Shown in pieces: positions 9,497 to 18,204 of a DNA stretch of 64,000 nt (positions are counted from its first letter, which is position 1; every line of letters starts with the position of its first letter). Origin of the DNA: Oscillospiraceae bacterium. GTDB taxonomy: Bacteria; Bacillota; Clostridia; Oscillospirales; Oscillospiraceae. Both the position numbers and the translations under genes were made by a program. A model generated the notes under the pieces. It saw nothing but the letters and a program-made list of their open reading frames with translations, had not been told where the DNA came from and made no database searches. The stretch lies in assembly GCA_902765595.1 (NCBI GenBank), contig CACXAQ010000002.1, forward strand, positions 124,001 through 188,000, read 5' to 3'.

Positions 9497-10087
9497 ATGC
9501 TGTATAAGAACTGCTTGAAGCGGCTGCTGGATATTATGCTGTCCCTTCTGGCCCTGCCCTTCGTGGCGATCGTGGGCATCCCCATTGCGATCGCCGTCAA
9601 GAGGGAGGACGGCGGCCCCGTTTTTTATCGGAGCCTGCGGTATGGGAAAGACATGAAAAAATTCTCCATGCTGAAGTTTCGCAGCATGAAGGTGAACTCG
9701 AAGGATATCCGCAACCAGGATGGGACGACGTATAATTCCGAGAATGATGAGCGTCAGACCAGGATCGGGAGACTCCTGCGGAAAACCAGCCTGGATGAGC
9801 TTCCCCAATTTGTCAATGTGCTGAAGGGCGATATGAGCTTCATCGGCCCCCGGCCAAGTCCCATGGGGAACGAGGCCACCTACACGGATTTTGTAAAAAA
9901 GAAATTCCGTGTCCGTCCCGGGATCACCGGCTATAACCAGGCCTTGAAGCGCAACAGCGCGACGCTGGAGGAGAGATACAGGAACGACGTTTTTTATGCG
10001 GAGAACGTCTCGTTCCCCTTGGATGTGAAGATCATTCTCATGACGATCGTGTCGGTTGTGAAAAGAAAGAACATTTACAGATCATAA
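9497..10087 (+). CDS. Priming sugar-phosphate transferase (PglC/WbaP catalytic type)
   Basis: 196 residues, the short monotopic form. It has one hydrophobic re-entrant segment (LLDIMLSLLALPFVAIVGIP), then GPVFYRSLRYGKDMKKFSML, LKFRSMKVN, the catalytic RLLRKTSLDELPQ (Asp-Glu pair) and SFIGPRPSP. It transfers a sugar-1-phosphate from an NDP-sugar to undecaprenyl phosphate and so starts each repeat unit. Start ATG lies two bases after the previous stop, with GGAGGA inside the preceding gene. Confidence 0.95.
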   Translation: MLYKNCLKRLLDIMLSLLALPFVAIVGIPIAIAVKREDGGPVFYRSLRYGKDMKKFSMLKFRSMKVNSKDIRNQDGTTYNSENDERQTRIGRLLRKTSLDELPQFVNVLKGDMSFIGPRPSPMGNEATYTDFVKKKFRVRPGITGYNQALKRNSATLEERYRNDVFYAENVSFPLDVKIILMTIVSVVKRKNIYRS

Positions 10088-10109
10088 ATTGAAAAACGGA
10101 GAAATGACC

Positions 10110-11393
10110 ATGAGCGCGGGGAAACTGCTGCTTCTTTTGACGAATTACTATCCCTTTTACAAAGGGGAAGAGTATATTGAAAACGAAATTGCTATCGCGG
10201 CGGAAAGATTTGAAAAAGTCTTGATCGTTCCGACGATGGCAACAAAAGAAATGCTTCCTACAAGAAAGGTGCCCGAAAACGTTGAAATCATCAAACTGGA
10301 CCTGGACTATTCTCTGCCGGGAAGAGTAAAAATGGTTTTGCGCGGATTGAAGAACACCGGGGGCGCCAAGGCAAAGACGGCTGCGGGGAAAAAGCTCGGA
10401 CCCAAGCAGAGAGCATACAGCCTATATTTTGCCGCAAGAGCGGAATATGTTTTTTCAGAGATCACGAAAAACAGCGCGTTCAACACCGTAACGGCCCAGT
10501 ACGATCCCAAAGATATTGCCATTTACAGTTATTGGCTTCATATCACCGCCAGTGTTGCCGTTCGCCTGAAGGAGAGAGTGTTTCATCACCAGTGCGTATG
10601 CATCTCCCGCGGACATCGGTATGACCTTTACGATTATGCAGCGCCCTGCAGCTACATTCCCGATCGGGAGTACATGCTGAAGCATATCGATGCGGTGTAT
10701 CCGTGCTCCGAGGATGGTGTGCGATACCTGAATCAGCATTACGGAGAATTTGCCGACAAGATCACGGTCGGACGTCTGGGAACGCTGGAGCGGGAGAAAG
10801 TAACATGTGAAAGGGAACCGGTCTTTTCCATCGTGTCCTGCTCGGCGGTCAGAGAAGTCAAGCGGCTGGACAAGATCATCGATACGGTCGCATATCTGAA
10901 CAGCAAGGGCTATGCGATCCGATGGACCCATCTGGGCGACGGACCGTATCTGGACGAAGACAAGAAGTATGCGGAAAAGAATCTGCCGGAGAAGCTTTAC
11001 CGTTTTGCGGGGCGCCTGGCCAACAAGGATCTGTTTGGCTGGTACGCATCCAATCCCGTCTCCTGCTTCATGAACCTGTCCGACTCCGAAGGCGTCCCGG
11101 TAGCCATCATGGAAGTGATGTCCTGCGGGATCCCGACTATTGCGACAGACGTGGGCGGGACGAAGGAGATCGTTCTGAACGGCGTTAACGGCTATGTGGT
11201 GCAGACGACGGATCCTGTGGAAAAGATCGCGGCGTCTGTGATCGAAATGATGGAACTGCCCGAGCAGGCTTATCAGAACATGTGCCGTGAAGCCATCCGG
11301 ATCTGGAATGAGCGTTCCAATGCAAAAGAACTGTATCGGGACTTCTACGAGCAGTTGACTGTCTTGATGAGCCAAAACGCTCGCGCGCAGTGA
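10110..11393 (+). CDS. GT4-type glycosyltransferase
   Basis: 427 residues from ATG 10110, which has GGAG 8 bases upstream; ATG 10104 and TTG 10089 are in frame but badly spaced. The GT-B C-terminal half is clear: IVSCSAVREVKRLDKIIDT, WTHLGDGPYLDED, YRFAGRLANKDLFGW, then SDSEGVPVAIMEVMSCGIPT and TDVGGTKEIV with the E-x7-E nucleotide-sugar motif. The N-terminal acceptor half is divergent, as usual. It adds a sugar to the lipid-linked repeat unit on the cytoplasmic face. Confidence 0.9.
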   Translation: MSAGKLLLLLTNYYPFYKGEEYIENEIAIAAERFEKVLIVPTMATKEMLPTRKVPENVEIIKLDLDYSLPGRVKMVLRGLKNTGGAKAKTAAGKKLGPKQRAYSLYFAARAEYVFSEITKNSAFNTVTAQYDPKDIAIYSYWLHITASVAVRLKERVFHHQCVCISRGHRYDLYDYAAPCSYIPDREYMLKHIDAVYPCSEDGVRYLNQHYGEFADKITVGRLGTLEREKVTCEREPVFSIVSCSAVREVKRLDKIIDTVAYLNSKGYAIRWTHLGDGPYLDEDKKYAEKNLPEKLYRFAGRLANKDLFGWYASNPVSCFMNLSDSEGVPVAIMEVMSCGIPTIATDVGGTKEIVLNGVNGYVVQTTDPVEKIAASVIEMMELPEQAYQNMCREAIRIWNERSNAKELYRDFYEQLTVLMSQNARAQ

Positions 11394-11448
11394 TCGGCAG
11401 CCGGACCCAAATCCAAACGGAAAGGGAATTGATCCAATTCACGCGTCT

Positions 11449-12333
11449 ATGGTGAAAGAAATGGTTTCAGTAATTATTCCGACCTATAACAGAGAAAAAG
11501 TGATCCGGGAAGCCGCGCGCAGCGTGCTGAATCAGACGTACAAAGACCTGGAACTGATTATCGTTGATGACGGATCGACAGATTCCACCTCCCGTGTGGT
11601 GGGAGAGCTTGGAGATCCCCGGGTCAGATATGTGGTTCAGGAAAATGCCGGCGCCTGCGTGGCAAGAAATCACGGGATCTCTGTGGCCCGCGGAGAGTGT
11701 ATCGCTTTTCAGGACAGCGACGATACCTGGAAAGCAGATAAGCTCGAAAAACAGATACGAGTTCTGGAAAATGATCCTGCCGTAGATATCGTTTGCTGCC
11801 GGACCGTTCTGAAAAGACTGGATGGAACGACGATCGTGACCGCAAATCGCATAAAGGAAGGCTTTGTCGATAAAAAAACCGGTCCTGTCGGTTTCAGCAC
11901 GCAGACCTTGGTGATGCGGAAAAGGGTCGTCGAGAAAGTTTTGTTTGACCCAAAGGTGACCCGGTATCAGGATCTGGACTTTTTGATCGCTGCCATGCGA
12001 GAGGGATTCACGCTGTATTGTGTAGACGAATGCCTTGTAGAGAGGACGAACAGACCGGATTCCATCACGAATAATCCAGGCCGGGCGTACGATATGGCGA
12101 AATACTTCGAATCGAAATATGCTGATATATTCGAGGAGAAGGGGAATTACCTCTCAAGGTTCTTTTCCAGCGTCCTGCTCGAAGCGGCGAGCGCGCTAAA
12201 GAAGAACCACAAAGAGTACAAACATGTTTACAGGGAAGCCTTGCGCCTGGAGCATTCTTTGAAAACCGTCGGGAAGTATTGGATGCTGCGCACAGGCGTG
12301 TTTGACTATTATAAGCATTTGCGTCATTCCTGA
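11449..12333 (+). CDS. GT2 family glycosyltransferase
   Basis: 294 residues. The GT-A start MVSVIIPTYNREKVIREAAR (from residue 5), the LELIIVDDGSTDST nucleotide motif, NAGACVARNHGI and FQDSDDTW with the metal-binding DxD-like residues are textbook GT2. RYQDLDFLIAAMREG fits the ED-type acceptor region. Two ATGs (11449 and 11461) are possible and neither has a good ribosome site. Genes 11.4-15.4 kb are more AT-rich than the flanks, as is usual for the strain-specific core of a capsule locus. Confidence 0.92.
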   Translation: MVKEMVSVIIPTYNREKVIREAARSVLNQTYKDLELIIVDDGSTDSTSRVVGELGDPRVRYVVQENAGACVARNHGISVARGECIAFQDSDDTWKADKLEKQIRVLENDPAVDIVCCRTVLKRLDGTTIVTANRIKEGFVDKKTGPVGFSTQTLVMRKRVVEKVLFDPKVTRYQDLDFLIAAMREGFTLYCVDECLVERTNRPDSITNNPGRAYDMAKYFESKYADIFEEKGNYLSRFFSSVLLEAASALKKNHKEYKHVYREALRLEHSLKTVGKYWMLRTGVFDYYKHLRHS

Positions 12334-12494
12334 TGCAGAAAGGGTTGAGTCTGGAAAAGCAGAGGCGGCAGGACCGCCGCGATTTGCGCAGGCGCAGACG
12401 GAAACAGCAGTTTTCCAACAGAAAGGGGAAGGACGGTCACAGCCCCCTTTTTCCCGGGGAAGGGTTTTCGCTTAATATAAACGAAGTGGGTTAA
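12333..12494 (+). CDS. Possible small basic protein
   Basis: A 53-residue frame starts at an ATG overlapping the GT2 stop (TGATG) and ends one base before the flippase ATG. It is very rich in Arg, Lys and Gln in its first half (RRQDRRDLRRRRRKQQ). No family is recognised. Stop-start coupling at both ends is the only support; it may be a chance open frame in a 162-base spacer. Confidence 0.3.
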   Translation: MQKGLSLEKQRRQDRRDLRRRRRKQQFSNRKGKDGHSPLFPGEGFSLNINEVG

Positions 12495-12495
12495 C

Positions 12496-13995
12496 ATGCA
12501 AAAAGAGTTAAAGCTGAACACGATCTCCTCGCTTTTGTTTGAGATCCTGACCATCGTATGCGGGTTTATCCTGCCCAGGTTGATCATGGAGCAGTATGGC
12601 TCGGAGATCAATGGGCTGGTCAATTCTATTACGCAGTTTATCGGTATCATCACGTTTCTTGAATTTGGCGTAGGAAAAGTTGTTCAGTCGGCGCTGTATA
12701 AGCCGCTTACAGAGAATGATAAAGGAGAGATCAGCAGGATAGTTGTCTCCGCGAGGAAGTTTTTCAACAGAATTGCCTTGATTATGGCAGTTTATGTTGC
12801 TTTCCTCTTTGTGGTCTACCCGTTTATTTCCAAGCAGAACTTCGGCTGGTTATATACTGCGATGCTGCTGGCGGCCATGAGTATCAGCTCCTACGCGCAG
12901 TACTTTTTCGGGATCGTTGATCGCCTCCTCCTTACTGCGGACCAGAAAGGCTATATTCAATATACTGCTCAGGCGATCACGCTGATCCTGAACACCGTCG
13001 CCTGCGTGATCCTGATCAAGCTTGGATGCAGTATTCACGTGGTGAAAATGACTTCCTCCATTATCTTCCTTGCCAGGCCGATCTATTTGAGCTGGTACGT
13101 TCGCCGCCATTATGATATCGACACGAAGATCGAGTATGAGGGAGAGCCGATCAAGCAGAAATGGAACGGCTTGGCGCAGCACCTCGCTTATACGGTCCTG
13201 AATGATACGGATACGATCGTCCTGACGATCATGGGGACGCTTTCGGAAGTGTCGATTTATGGAGCCTATAATCTGGTTGTTGTCGGGGTCAAAAAGCTGT
13301 TTACTTCCGCAATGAACGGGGTTGAAGCATACTTAGGAAATCTTTGGGCAAGACAGGATGAGCAGAAGCTTCATGAGACTTTTTCCTGGACGGAATGGCT
13401 TGTCCATACAGCGGTCATCTTTGTTTTTGGCTGCACAGGTGTTCTGATTGTTCCTTTCGTTCAGTGCTATACAAAGGGGGTAACAGACGCCAACTACATC
13501 CAGCCCCTGTTTGCCGTTTTGATCGTGGCTGCCCACGCCTGCCACTGCCTGCGCCTCCCCTATAATCTGATGATTTTCGCTGCCGGCCACTATAAGCAGA
13601 CACAGAGCAATTATATTATCGCAACGGTCATGAACATCGTGATTTCTGTTGCTTGCGTGAAGTTCTGGGGCTTGGTAGGCGTTGCGATCGGCACCCTTGT
13701 TTCCATGCTGTACCAAACTGTCTGGATGGCTTTTTACAATGCTAGGCATTTGGTAAGGAGACCGGTCAAGTTATTTGCAAAACAGTTTCTCGTGGACGCG
13801 ATCACGGTCGTGTGCTATGTGCTGATTCCTTTCGCGAGAGTGTTGGAAAACGTGAGTTATCTGAGTTGGATCGTTCTGGCTGTTGAAATCGCAGCAACAT
13901 TCATGGCGGTTTCCTTCGCAATCAATTTTATCTTTTACAGGAGCTTTCTCCTTCAACTATATCAGCGCGTACTTTTAAAGATGAAAAAAGCGTGA
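12496..13995 (+). CDS. Polysaccharide flippase (Wzx/MATE-like membrane protein)
   Basis: 499 residues with about 12-14 predicted membrane segments spread over the whole length. The start MQKELKLNTISSLLFEILTI followed by CGFILPRLIMEQYGSEINGL is typical of polysaccharide biosynthesis C-type/Wzx proteins of Firmicutes. It should move the undecaprenyl-linked repeat unit across the membrane. It lies between glycosyltransferases and the polymerase candidate, the usual Wzx position. Confidence 0.88.
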   Translation: MQKELKLNTISSLLFEILTIVCGFILPRLIMEQYGSEINGLVNSITQFIGIITFLEFGVGKVVQSALYKPLTENDKGEISRIVVSARKFFNRIALIMAVYVAFLFVVYPFISKQNFGWLYTAMLLAAMSISSYAQYFFGIVDRLLLTADQKGYIQYTAQAITLILNTVACVILIKLGCSIHVVKMTSSIIFLARPIYLSWYVRRHYDIDTKIEYEGEPIKQKWNGLAQHLAYTVLNDTDTIVLTIMGTLSEVSIYGAYNLVVVGVKKLFTSAMNGVEAYLGNLWARQDEQKLHETFSWTEWLVHTAVIFVFGCTGVLIVPFVQCYTKGVTDANYIQPLFAVLIVAAHACHCLRLPYNLMIFAAGHYKQTQSNYIIATVMNIVISVACVKFWGLVGVAIGTLVSMLYQTVWMAFYNARHLVRRPVKLFAKQFLVDAITVVCYVLIPFARVLENVSYLSWIVLAVEIAATFMAVSFAINFIFYRSFLLQLYQRVLLKMKKA

Positions 13996-14129
13996 GAGAG
14001 TGATCTCCCGATCCATTTCGGATATATTATTCGGAGGCTCCACAAAGCTCCTGATTCTGTTTTTGCCCTATGTTCCGCAATTGTTCTTTTGACAGAACAA
14101 GAACACTTTAGATTCAAAGGATAATTGAG

Positions 14130-15404
14130 ATGGCGATCACGATCAACAGAAAAGAAATACAGATTAGTTTGCTGTATTTATTAATACTATGTCGATACCT
14201 GCTTCCCTATTACTTTATGGATAACACCGAAGGAATCATCAGCAGGTTCCCAATTGTCGACTATTCTCTTCTGGCTGTCTCTACGCTGCTGATGGTCACA
14301 CAACTGGTTTTTGGCGGTTTTCGACTGAGCCGTACGGACTTGTTCGTGATCTTGGTTTATGCGTTTCTTGTGCTCTCCACGATCCTGAACCACGGAGAAA
14401 TCCTAGCCTGTCTGATTAATGCCGTACAGGTGATTCTAATCTGCTTCGTACTGAAGGACGCATTGCAGGATGAGACAAAAAAATGGGTGCTCATCCGACT
14501 GATTCGCAATATCACCCTGGTGATCTTTATCGCCAACATCATTGCCACATTTCTTTTCCCGAGCGGCGTCCCATATAGCATAAAGCATGAGGATCCTCCC
14601 TACTTCCTCTATGGAAACGTGAACACAACGATAAAGTTCCTCTTTCCCGGTCTGCTATGTTCCTTTATTCTGGATATCAAAAGGCACAAGACTGTTTCAA
14701 TTTCAACCGGCGTGTTTTATGTCGGCTATTTATATCTGTGCTTTCATATTTACCTGATGGCAACGGGCTTTTGCGCCATGCTCTTTGTCCTTTTATGGAA
14801 GCTGAACAGACAGATCATCACCAAAAACATCAGGCTGATCTGTACGGTTGTGATCTCCGTCATAATCCTGTTTGAACTGTCGATACTCGTTTTTACCAAT
14901 CAGGGCTTGATCAATTCGGTATTATCGCTGTTTGGAAAGGCGCCCGGCTTTACGGGAAGAGACTATCTATGGCACAATTGCATTCGGTGTATCAAAGAAA
15001 GAATCGTTCTTGGCCACGGGATAATTCCTTCTTCTCGGCTAGAGGCGATGGTCGGCAATCCGTCCGGCTCACACAATTATTATCTGGATCTCCTCTTTCA
15101 GAGAGGTGTCATCGGATTTGTCCCGTTTTTGCTCTTTATTATTGTTCCTATCTTCAAGCCCGGCCAAAGAACCTATAGCAAAGAGCACTATATTTTGAGT
15201 GGGTTTGCGATCGCCTATTTGATCATGTTCATGTTTGAACCGTTTTATGCTGTCGAAAGATTTCACATCCCTGTTTTTTATGTCCTGAACCTGCTGACGG
15301 AGCGCGTTCCATCCATAACACCAGGGAGAATTGGAGGGCGTATTTCGCCGGAGCCTGCACCGGCGGATGCCTTCTGCGGCAAGAGCGTAATGGCAGGAGA
15401 CTAG
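14130..15404 (+). CDS. O-antigen polymerase/ligase-like membrane protein
   Basis: 424 residues with about 10-12 membrane segments. A soluble loop near residues 275-315 contains GRDYLWHNCIRCIKERIVLG followed by HGIIPSSR and GSHNYYLDLLFQRGVIGF. The H-N-x-x-L-D-L and R-G-x-x-G pattern is that of the Wzy_C/O-antigen ligase superfamily. It would polymerise repeat units outside the membrane or attach chains. AAAGGAT precedes the ATG. The 134-base gap upstream holds a small GTTCTT/AAGAAC hairpin and no gene. Confidence 0.85.
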   Translation: MAITINRKEIQISLLYLLILCRYLLPYYFMDNTEGIISRFPIVDYSLLAVSTLLMVTQLVFGGFRLSRTDLFVILVYAFLVLSTILNHGEILACLINAVQVILICFVLKDALQDETKKWVLIRLIRNITLVIFIANIIATFLFPSGVPYSIKHEDPPYFLYGNVNTTIKFLFPGLLCSFILDIKRHKTVSISTGVFYVGYLYLCFHIYLMATGFCAMLFVLLWKLNRQIITKNIRLICTVVISVIILFELSILVFTNQGLINSVLSLFGKAPGFTGRDYLWHNCIRCIKERIVLGHGIIPSSRLEAMVGNPSGSHNYYLDLLFQRGVIGFVPFLLFIIVPIFKPGQRTYSKEHYILSGFAIAYLIMFMFEPFYAVERFHIPVFYVLNLLTERVPSITPGRIGGRISPEPAPADAFCGKSVMAGD

Positions 15405-15444
15405 TCCGGGAAAGCGGACAGAACAGCAAAGGAGGAATATCATT

Positions 15445-16422
15445 ATGGGAAGATTATATCAGATCAGCAGTATCCTGCAATTGGGCGGGGTAAAGCTGCT
15501 GTATTACAGGGTCACAGACAGATTGTTCCACCAAAAACGATACTTTCAGGAAACGTACAGGATCTGCAAAGCGGCGAAGCCGGAAGACTATCAGAGGATC
15601 TTAACCCTCTGGAACGGCGCCAGATCCGGGCTTAAGGTCGATCTGGATCATCCCACGACCTTTATCGAGAAGCTCCAGTGGATGAAGATCTATGACGCCA
15701 CAGAACTGAAGACCCGTCTTGCCGACAAGTACGCGGTCAGGGATTGGATCAAGGAACAGATCGGTGAGAAATACCTGATCCCGCTTCTGGGCGTATGGGA
15801 TTCTTTTGATGAGATCCCGTTCGACGAACTGCCCCAGAGCTTCGTGCTGAAATGCAACCATGGCAGTCAGATGAACCTGATCGTACCGGACAAGTCTTCC
15901 TTGGACATCCCGGAAGCCAAACGGAAGTTTGACGCGTGGATGAAAACCAATTTTGCCTTTTGCTTTGGCCTGGAGATGCAGTACAGCGCCATTAAGCCAA
16001 GAATCATAGCGGAGGAGTACCTTCCTCAGCTTGCGGAGGGAGTTCAGGACTATAAGTTCCACTGCTTCCAGGGCGAGCCGGAGCTGGTCGAGATCATCGG
16101 TGCCAGAATCCCGGGCACCCATCAGGCCAAGGAGATAACCGTGTCGCTGGATTGGAAAAGATATCCCGGCGACCCCTTCTGCACCATGTCGCTGTATGAT
16201 ACAGTACCGGAAAAGCCCGCCTGCTACGAGGAAATGCTCTCCGTCGCAAAGAAGCTCAGCGCACAGTTCCCGTATGTCAGAGTGGATCTGTACGATATCG
16301 ACGGGCAGGTTAAGTTTGGAGAAATGACGTTTTCACCGGGCAGCGGGACGGAAACTGTTCCTGAAAATTTTGAATTTACGGACAGGATCGTTCTGCCGGG
16401 CAAAACGAACCCAGGTGAGTAA
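15445..16422 (+). CDS. TupA-like ATP-grasp protein
   Basis: 325 residues. TFIEKLQWMKIYDATELKTR, LADKYAVRDWI, PLLGVWDSFDEIPFDELP, FVLKCNHGSQMNLIV and the C-terminal VRVDLYDIDGQVKFGEMTF are the hallmarks of the TupA-like ATPgrasp family. These are found in teichuronopeptide and capsule loci and are thought to ligate an amino acid to a uronic acid. If so it would use the uronate made by the 1.5-5 kb genes (inference). Strong AAAGGAGGA ribosome site. Confidence 0.88.
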   Translation: MGRLYQISSILQLGGVKLLYYRVTDRLFHQKRYFQETYRICKAAKPEDYQRILTLWNGARSGLKVDLDHPTTFIEKLQWMKIYDATELKTRLADKYAVRDWIKEQIGEKYLIPLLGVWDSFDEIPFDELPQSFVLKCNHGSQMNLIVPDKSSLDIPEAKRKFDAWMKTNFAFCFGLEMQYSAIKPRIIAEEYLPQLAEGVQDYKFHCFQGEPELVEIIGARIPGTHQAKEITVSLDWKRYPGDPFCTMSLYDTVPEKPACYEEMLSVAKKLSAQFPYVRVDLYDIDGQVKFGEMTFSPGSGTETVPENFEFTDRIVLPGKTNPGE

Positions 16423-16601
16423 AGGAAGCGTACGCTGTTCTCTGACGCGAGGCGCGTTTCTTGCGTAACGGAAAGTCACATACGTACGTGTGATATGGCT
16501 TTTTACATTGCGAAGACAGTTTTGGCAAGAGGGTTGTCGATGCAGCTTCATGATGAGGCTGCAACAATCCACAACAGAAAGAGTCAAATGAGGTTGATCC
16601 T
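16423..16601. other. Spacer with small palindrome, no gene
   Basis: 179 bases. CACATACGTACGTGTG near 16481-16496 is palindromic apart from one mismatch and is followed by ATATGGCTTTTTAC, a possible weak attenuator. Nothing else is recognisable. Confidence 0.3.
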
Positions 16602-18074
16602 ATGAACAATGAAAACACGGAAATCACTATCCGGCTGTCGGATCTTTGCGCGGCATTTCTGCGCGCGTTCAAGCCAATCCTGCTTTTTGTGCTTATTCTG
16701 AGCCTTCTTGGTGCGCTTTACGGGGCACGCGGGCCTCGAGAAACGCAGACGACCTCCAGCGTTGAGCAGATCCGGGAGGCGGAAGCTGCTCTTGTGGATG
16801 CTGAGAGAGCTCGAGATGACGCCCAAAAGACGCTGGACCGGATCCTGGAAATCGAGATTCCCACCGCCGAGAGAGAGATCGAACACAGGGAGTCCCTTGC
16901 CCGTGGTTGGCGCGAATATATGGATAACAGCATCTGGTATTCGCTGGATCCCTTCCATCTCGGCGTTTCCCGCGTGACAGTGCTCCTCGAATCGGAGACG
17001 GAAGAACCGCTCATTGTTGGGGAGATCGCCCCGGAGGCCACGAGCGGAGCTACGATCGCATACGCGCAGATCACGCCGGTGGATCTGGAGATGATGGAGA
17101 GCATCCGGCAGATTTTGCAGGTCGATGCGGATCTGGCATATATCAATGAGCTGATGCGTGTTACGGTCATCTCCGAAAATGTTGTCGAGATCTGCGTCTG
17201 CTTTGACGATCCGAACCTTGCCAAGCAGGCCACCGATTTTATGCTGGAGCGGCTTCAGGCCAGTCTGGCCGAGCGGGAGGATGGGTATACGGCCCAGGTG
17301 GTGGGAGAGTATACGGGCTACGAAGTGAATACCTACCTTATGGGGATCCAGAACAACAGCAGCAAGAGCTATACAACGGCGATTTCAGACCTGCAGAAAG
17401 CGGAGCAGGTGCTGCAGAATCTGAATTCGACCAACAGAGCAAATGCCGAAACAGTTCTCAACGACGCCAATGCCGCCGTTGCGAAGGCGGAGACACAGCT
17501 TCAAAAGCTGCTGCAGGACCAGGCAAACAGCAGCACTGCTGGATTCAGGGGCAATCTGAAAAGCGCGCTGCGCTACGGCATCCTGTTTTTTGTACTCGGC
17601 CTCTTCCTCTCCTGCGTGACCGTATTCCTCACAATGGTGTTCAGCGGGAAACTGCAGAATGTGAATTGCGCGCTTACCCGCTATGCCTTCCCAGTCATCG
17701 GGATCATTCCCAGGAAGAAAAAAAGATGGTTTGAGAAAACGATCTGCAAACTGGAGGGCGAGCCGTACCAGGATTATGAAAGCGCCGGTCGGGCCACCGC
17801 GCAGAGCCTGCTGTCCATTGTGGGAGAGCGAAAAGTCGCGCTGGTCTCCTCTGAGGGAGACAGGCTGATCCAGGCGGTTCTCCCCTTCGTCGATGGCAAG
17901 ATCCCGGCCTGCGGCGACCTGCTGAAGGATGCTGAGGCTGTCAAAGCCGCGGATCGGTTCGAGGGCTTTGTACTGGTTGAGGCGAAGGGAAAGTCCCAGG
18001 TTGGCCTGATCGACGCAGAGACCCGCCGGATCCAATCCCTCGGTAAAAATGTCGAAGGCATGATCCTCCTCTGA
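16602..18074 (+). CDS. Wzz-like chain-length/coiled-coil membrane protein
   Basis: 490 residues. One membrane segment lies near the N-terminus (FKPILLFVLILSLLGALYG, about 25-43) and a second near 325-347 (LRYGILFFVLGLFLSCVTVF), with a long periplasm-like region between them rich in heptads (residues about 55-95 and 265-310). This is the layout of Wzz/polysaccharide co-polymerase proteins, though no strong proline-rich motif is visible and the C-terminal 140 residues after the second segment are cytoplasmic and unusual. Last plus-strand gene of the locus, followed by a tandem repeat and a strong terminator. Confidence 0.72.
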   Translation: MNNENTEITIRLSDLCAAFLRAFKPILLFVLILSLLGALYGARGPRETQTTSSVEQIREAEAALVDAERARDDAQKTLDRILEIEIPTAEREIEHRESLARGWREYMDNSIWYSLDPFHLGVSRVTVLLESETEEPLIVGEIAPEATSGATIAYAQITPVDLEMMESIRQILQVDADLAYINELMRVTVISENVVEICVCFDDPNLAKQATDFMLERLQASLAEREDGYTAQVVGEYTGYEVNTYLMGIQNNSSKSYTTAISDLQKAEQVLQNLNSTNRANAETVLNDANAAVAKAETQLQKLLQDQANSSTAGFRGNLKSALRYGILFFVLGLFLSCVTVFLTMVFSGKLQNVNCALTRYAFPVIGIIPRKKKRWFEKTICKLEGEPYQDYESAGRATAQSLLSIVGERKVALVSSEGDRLIQAVLPFVDGKIPACGDLLKDAEAVKAADRFEGFVLVEAKGKSQVGLIDAETRRIQSLGKNVEGMILL

Positions 18075-18080
18075 GAAACC

Positions 18081-18128
18081 GAAAGTCAACCCACTTCTGC
18101 AGACCGGAAGTCAATCCACTTCTGCAGA
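18081..18128. repeat. Two-copy 25-base tandem repeat
   Basis: GAAAGTCAACCCACTTCTGC at 18081-18100 and GGAAGTCAATCCACTTCTGC at 18106-18125 differ at two positions and have a 25-base period. Each ends in CTGCAGA. Located just before the terminator hairpin. Confidence 0.7.
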
Positions 18129-18174
18129 AAGAGCGGGCGCCTGTCAGCTAATGCCGACAGGCGCCCGCTCTTTC
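18127..18174. terminator. Strong bidirectional terminator
   Basis: A 19-base arm from GAAAGAGCGGGCGCCTGTC pairs perfectly with 18156-18174 around a 10-base loop, and TTTT follows on the plus strand. It ends both the polysaccharide operon and the convergent dehydratase gene. Confidence 0.9.
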
Positions 18175-18204
18175 TTTTCGTATGCGTTCGGAATCTGATC
18201 CAGA

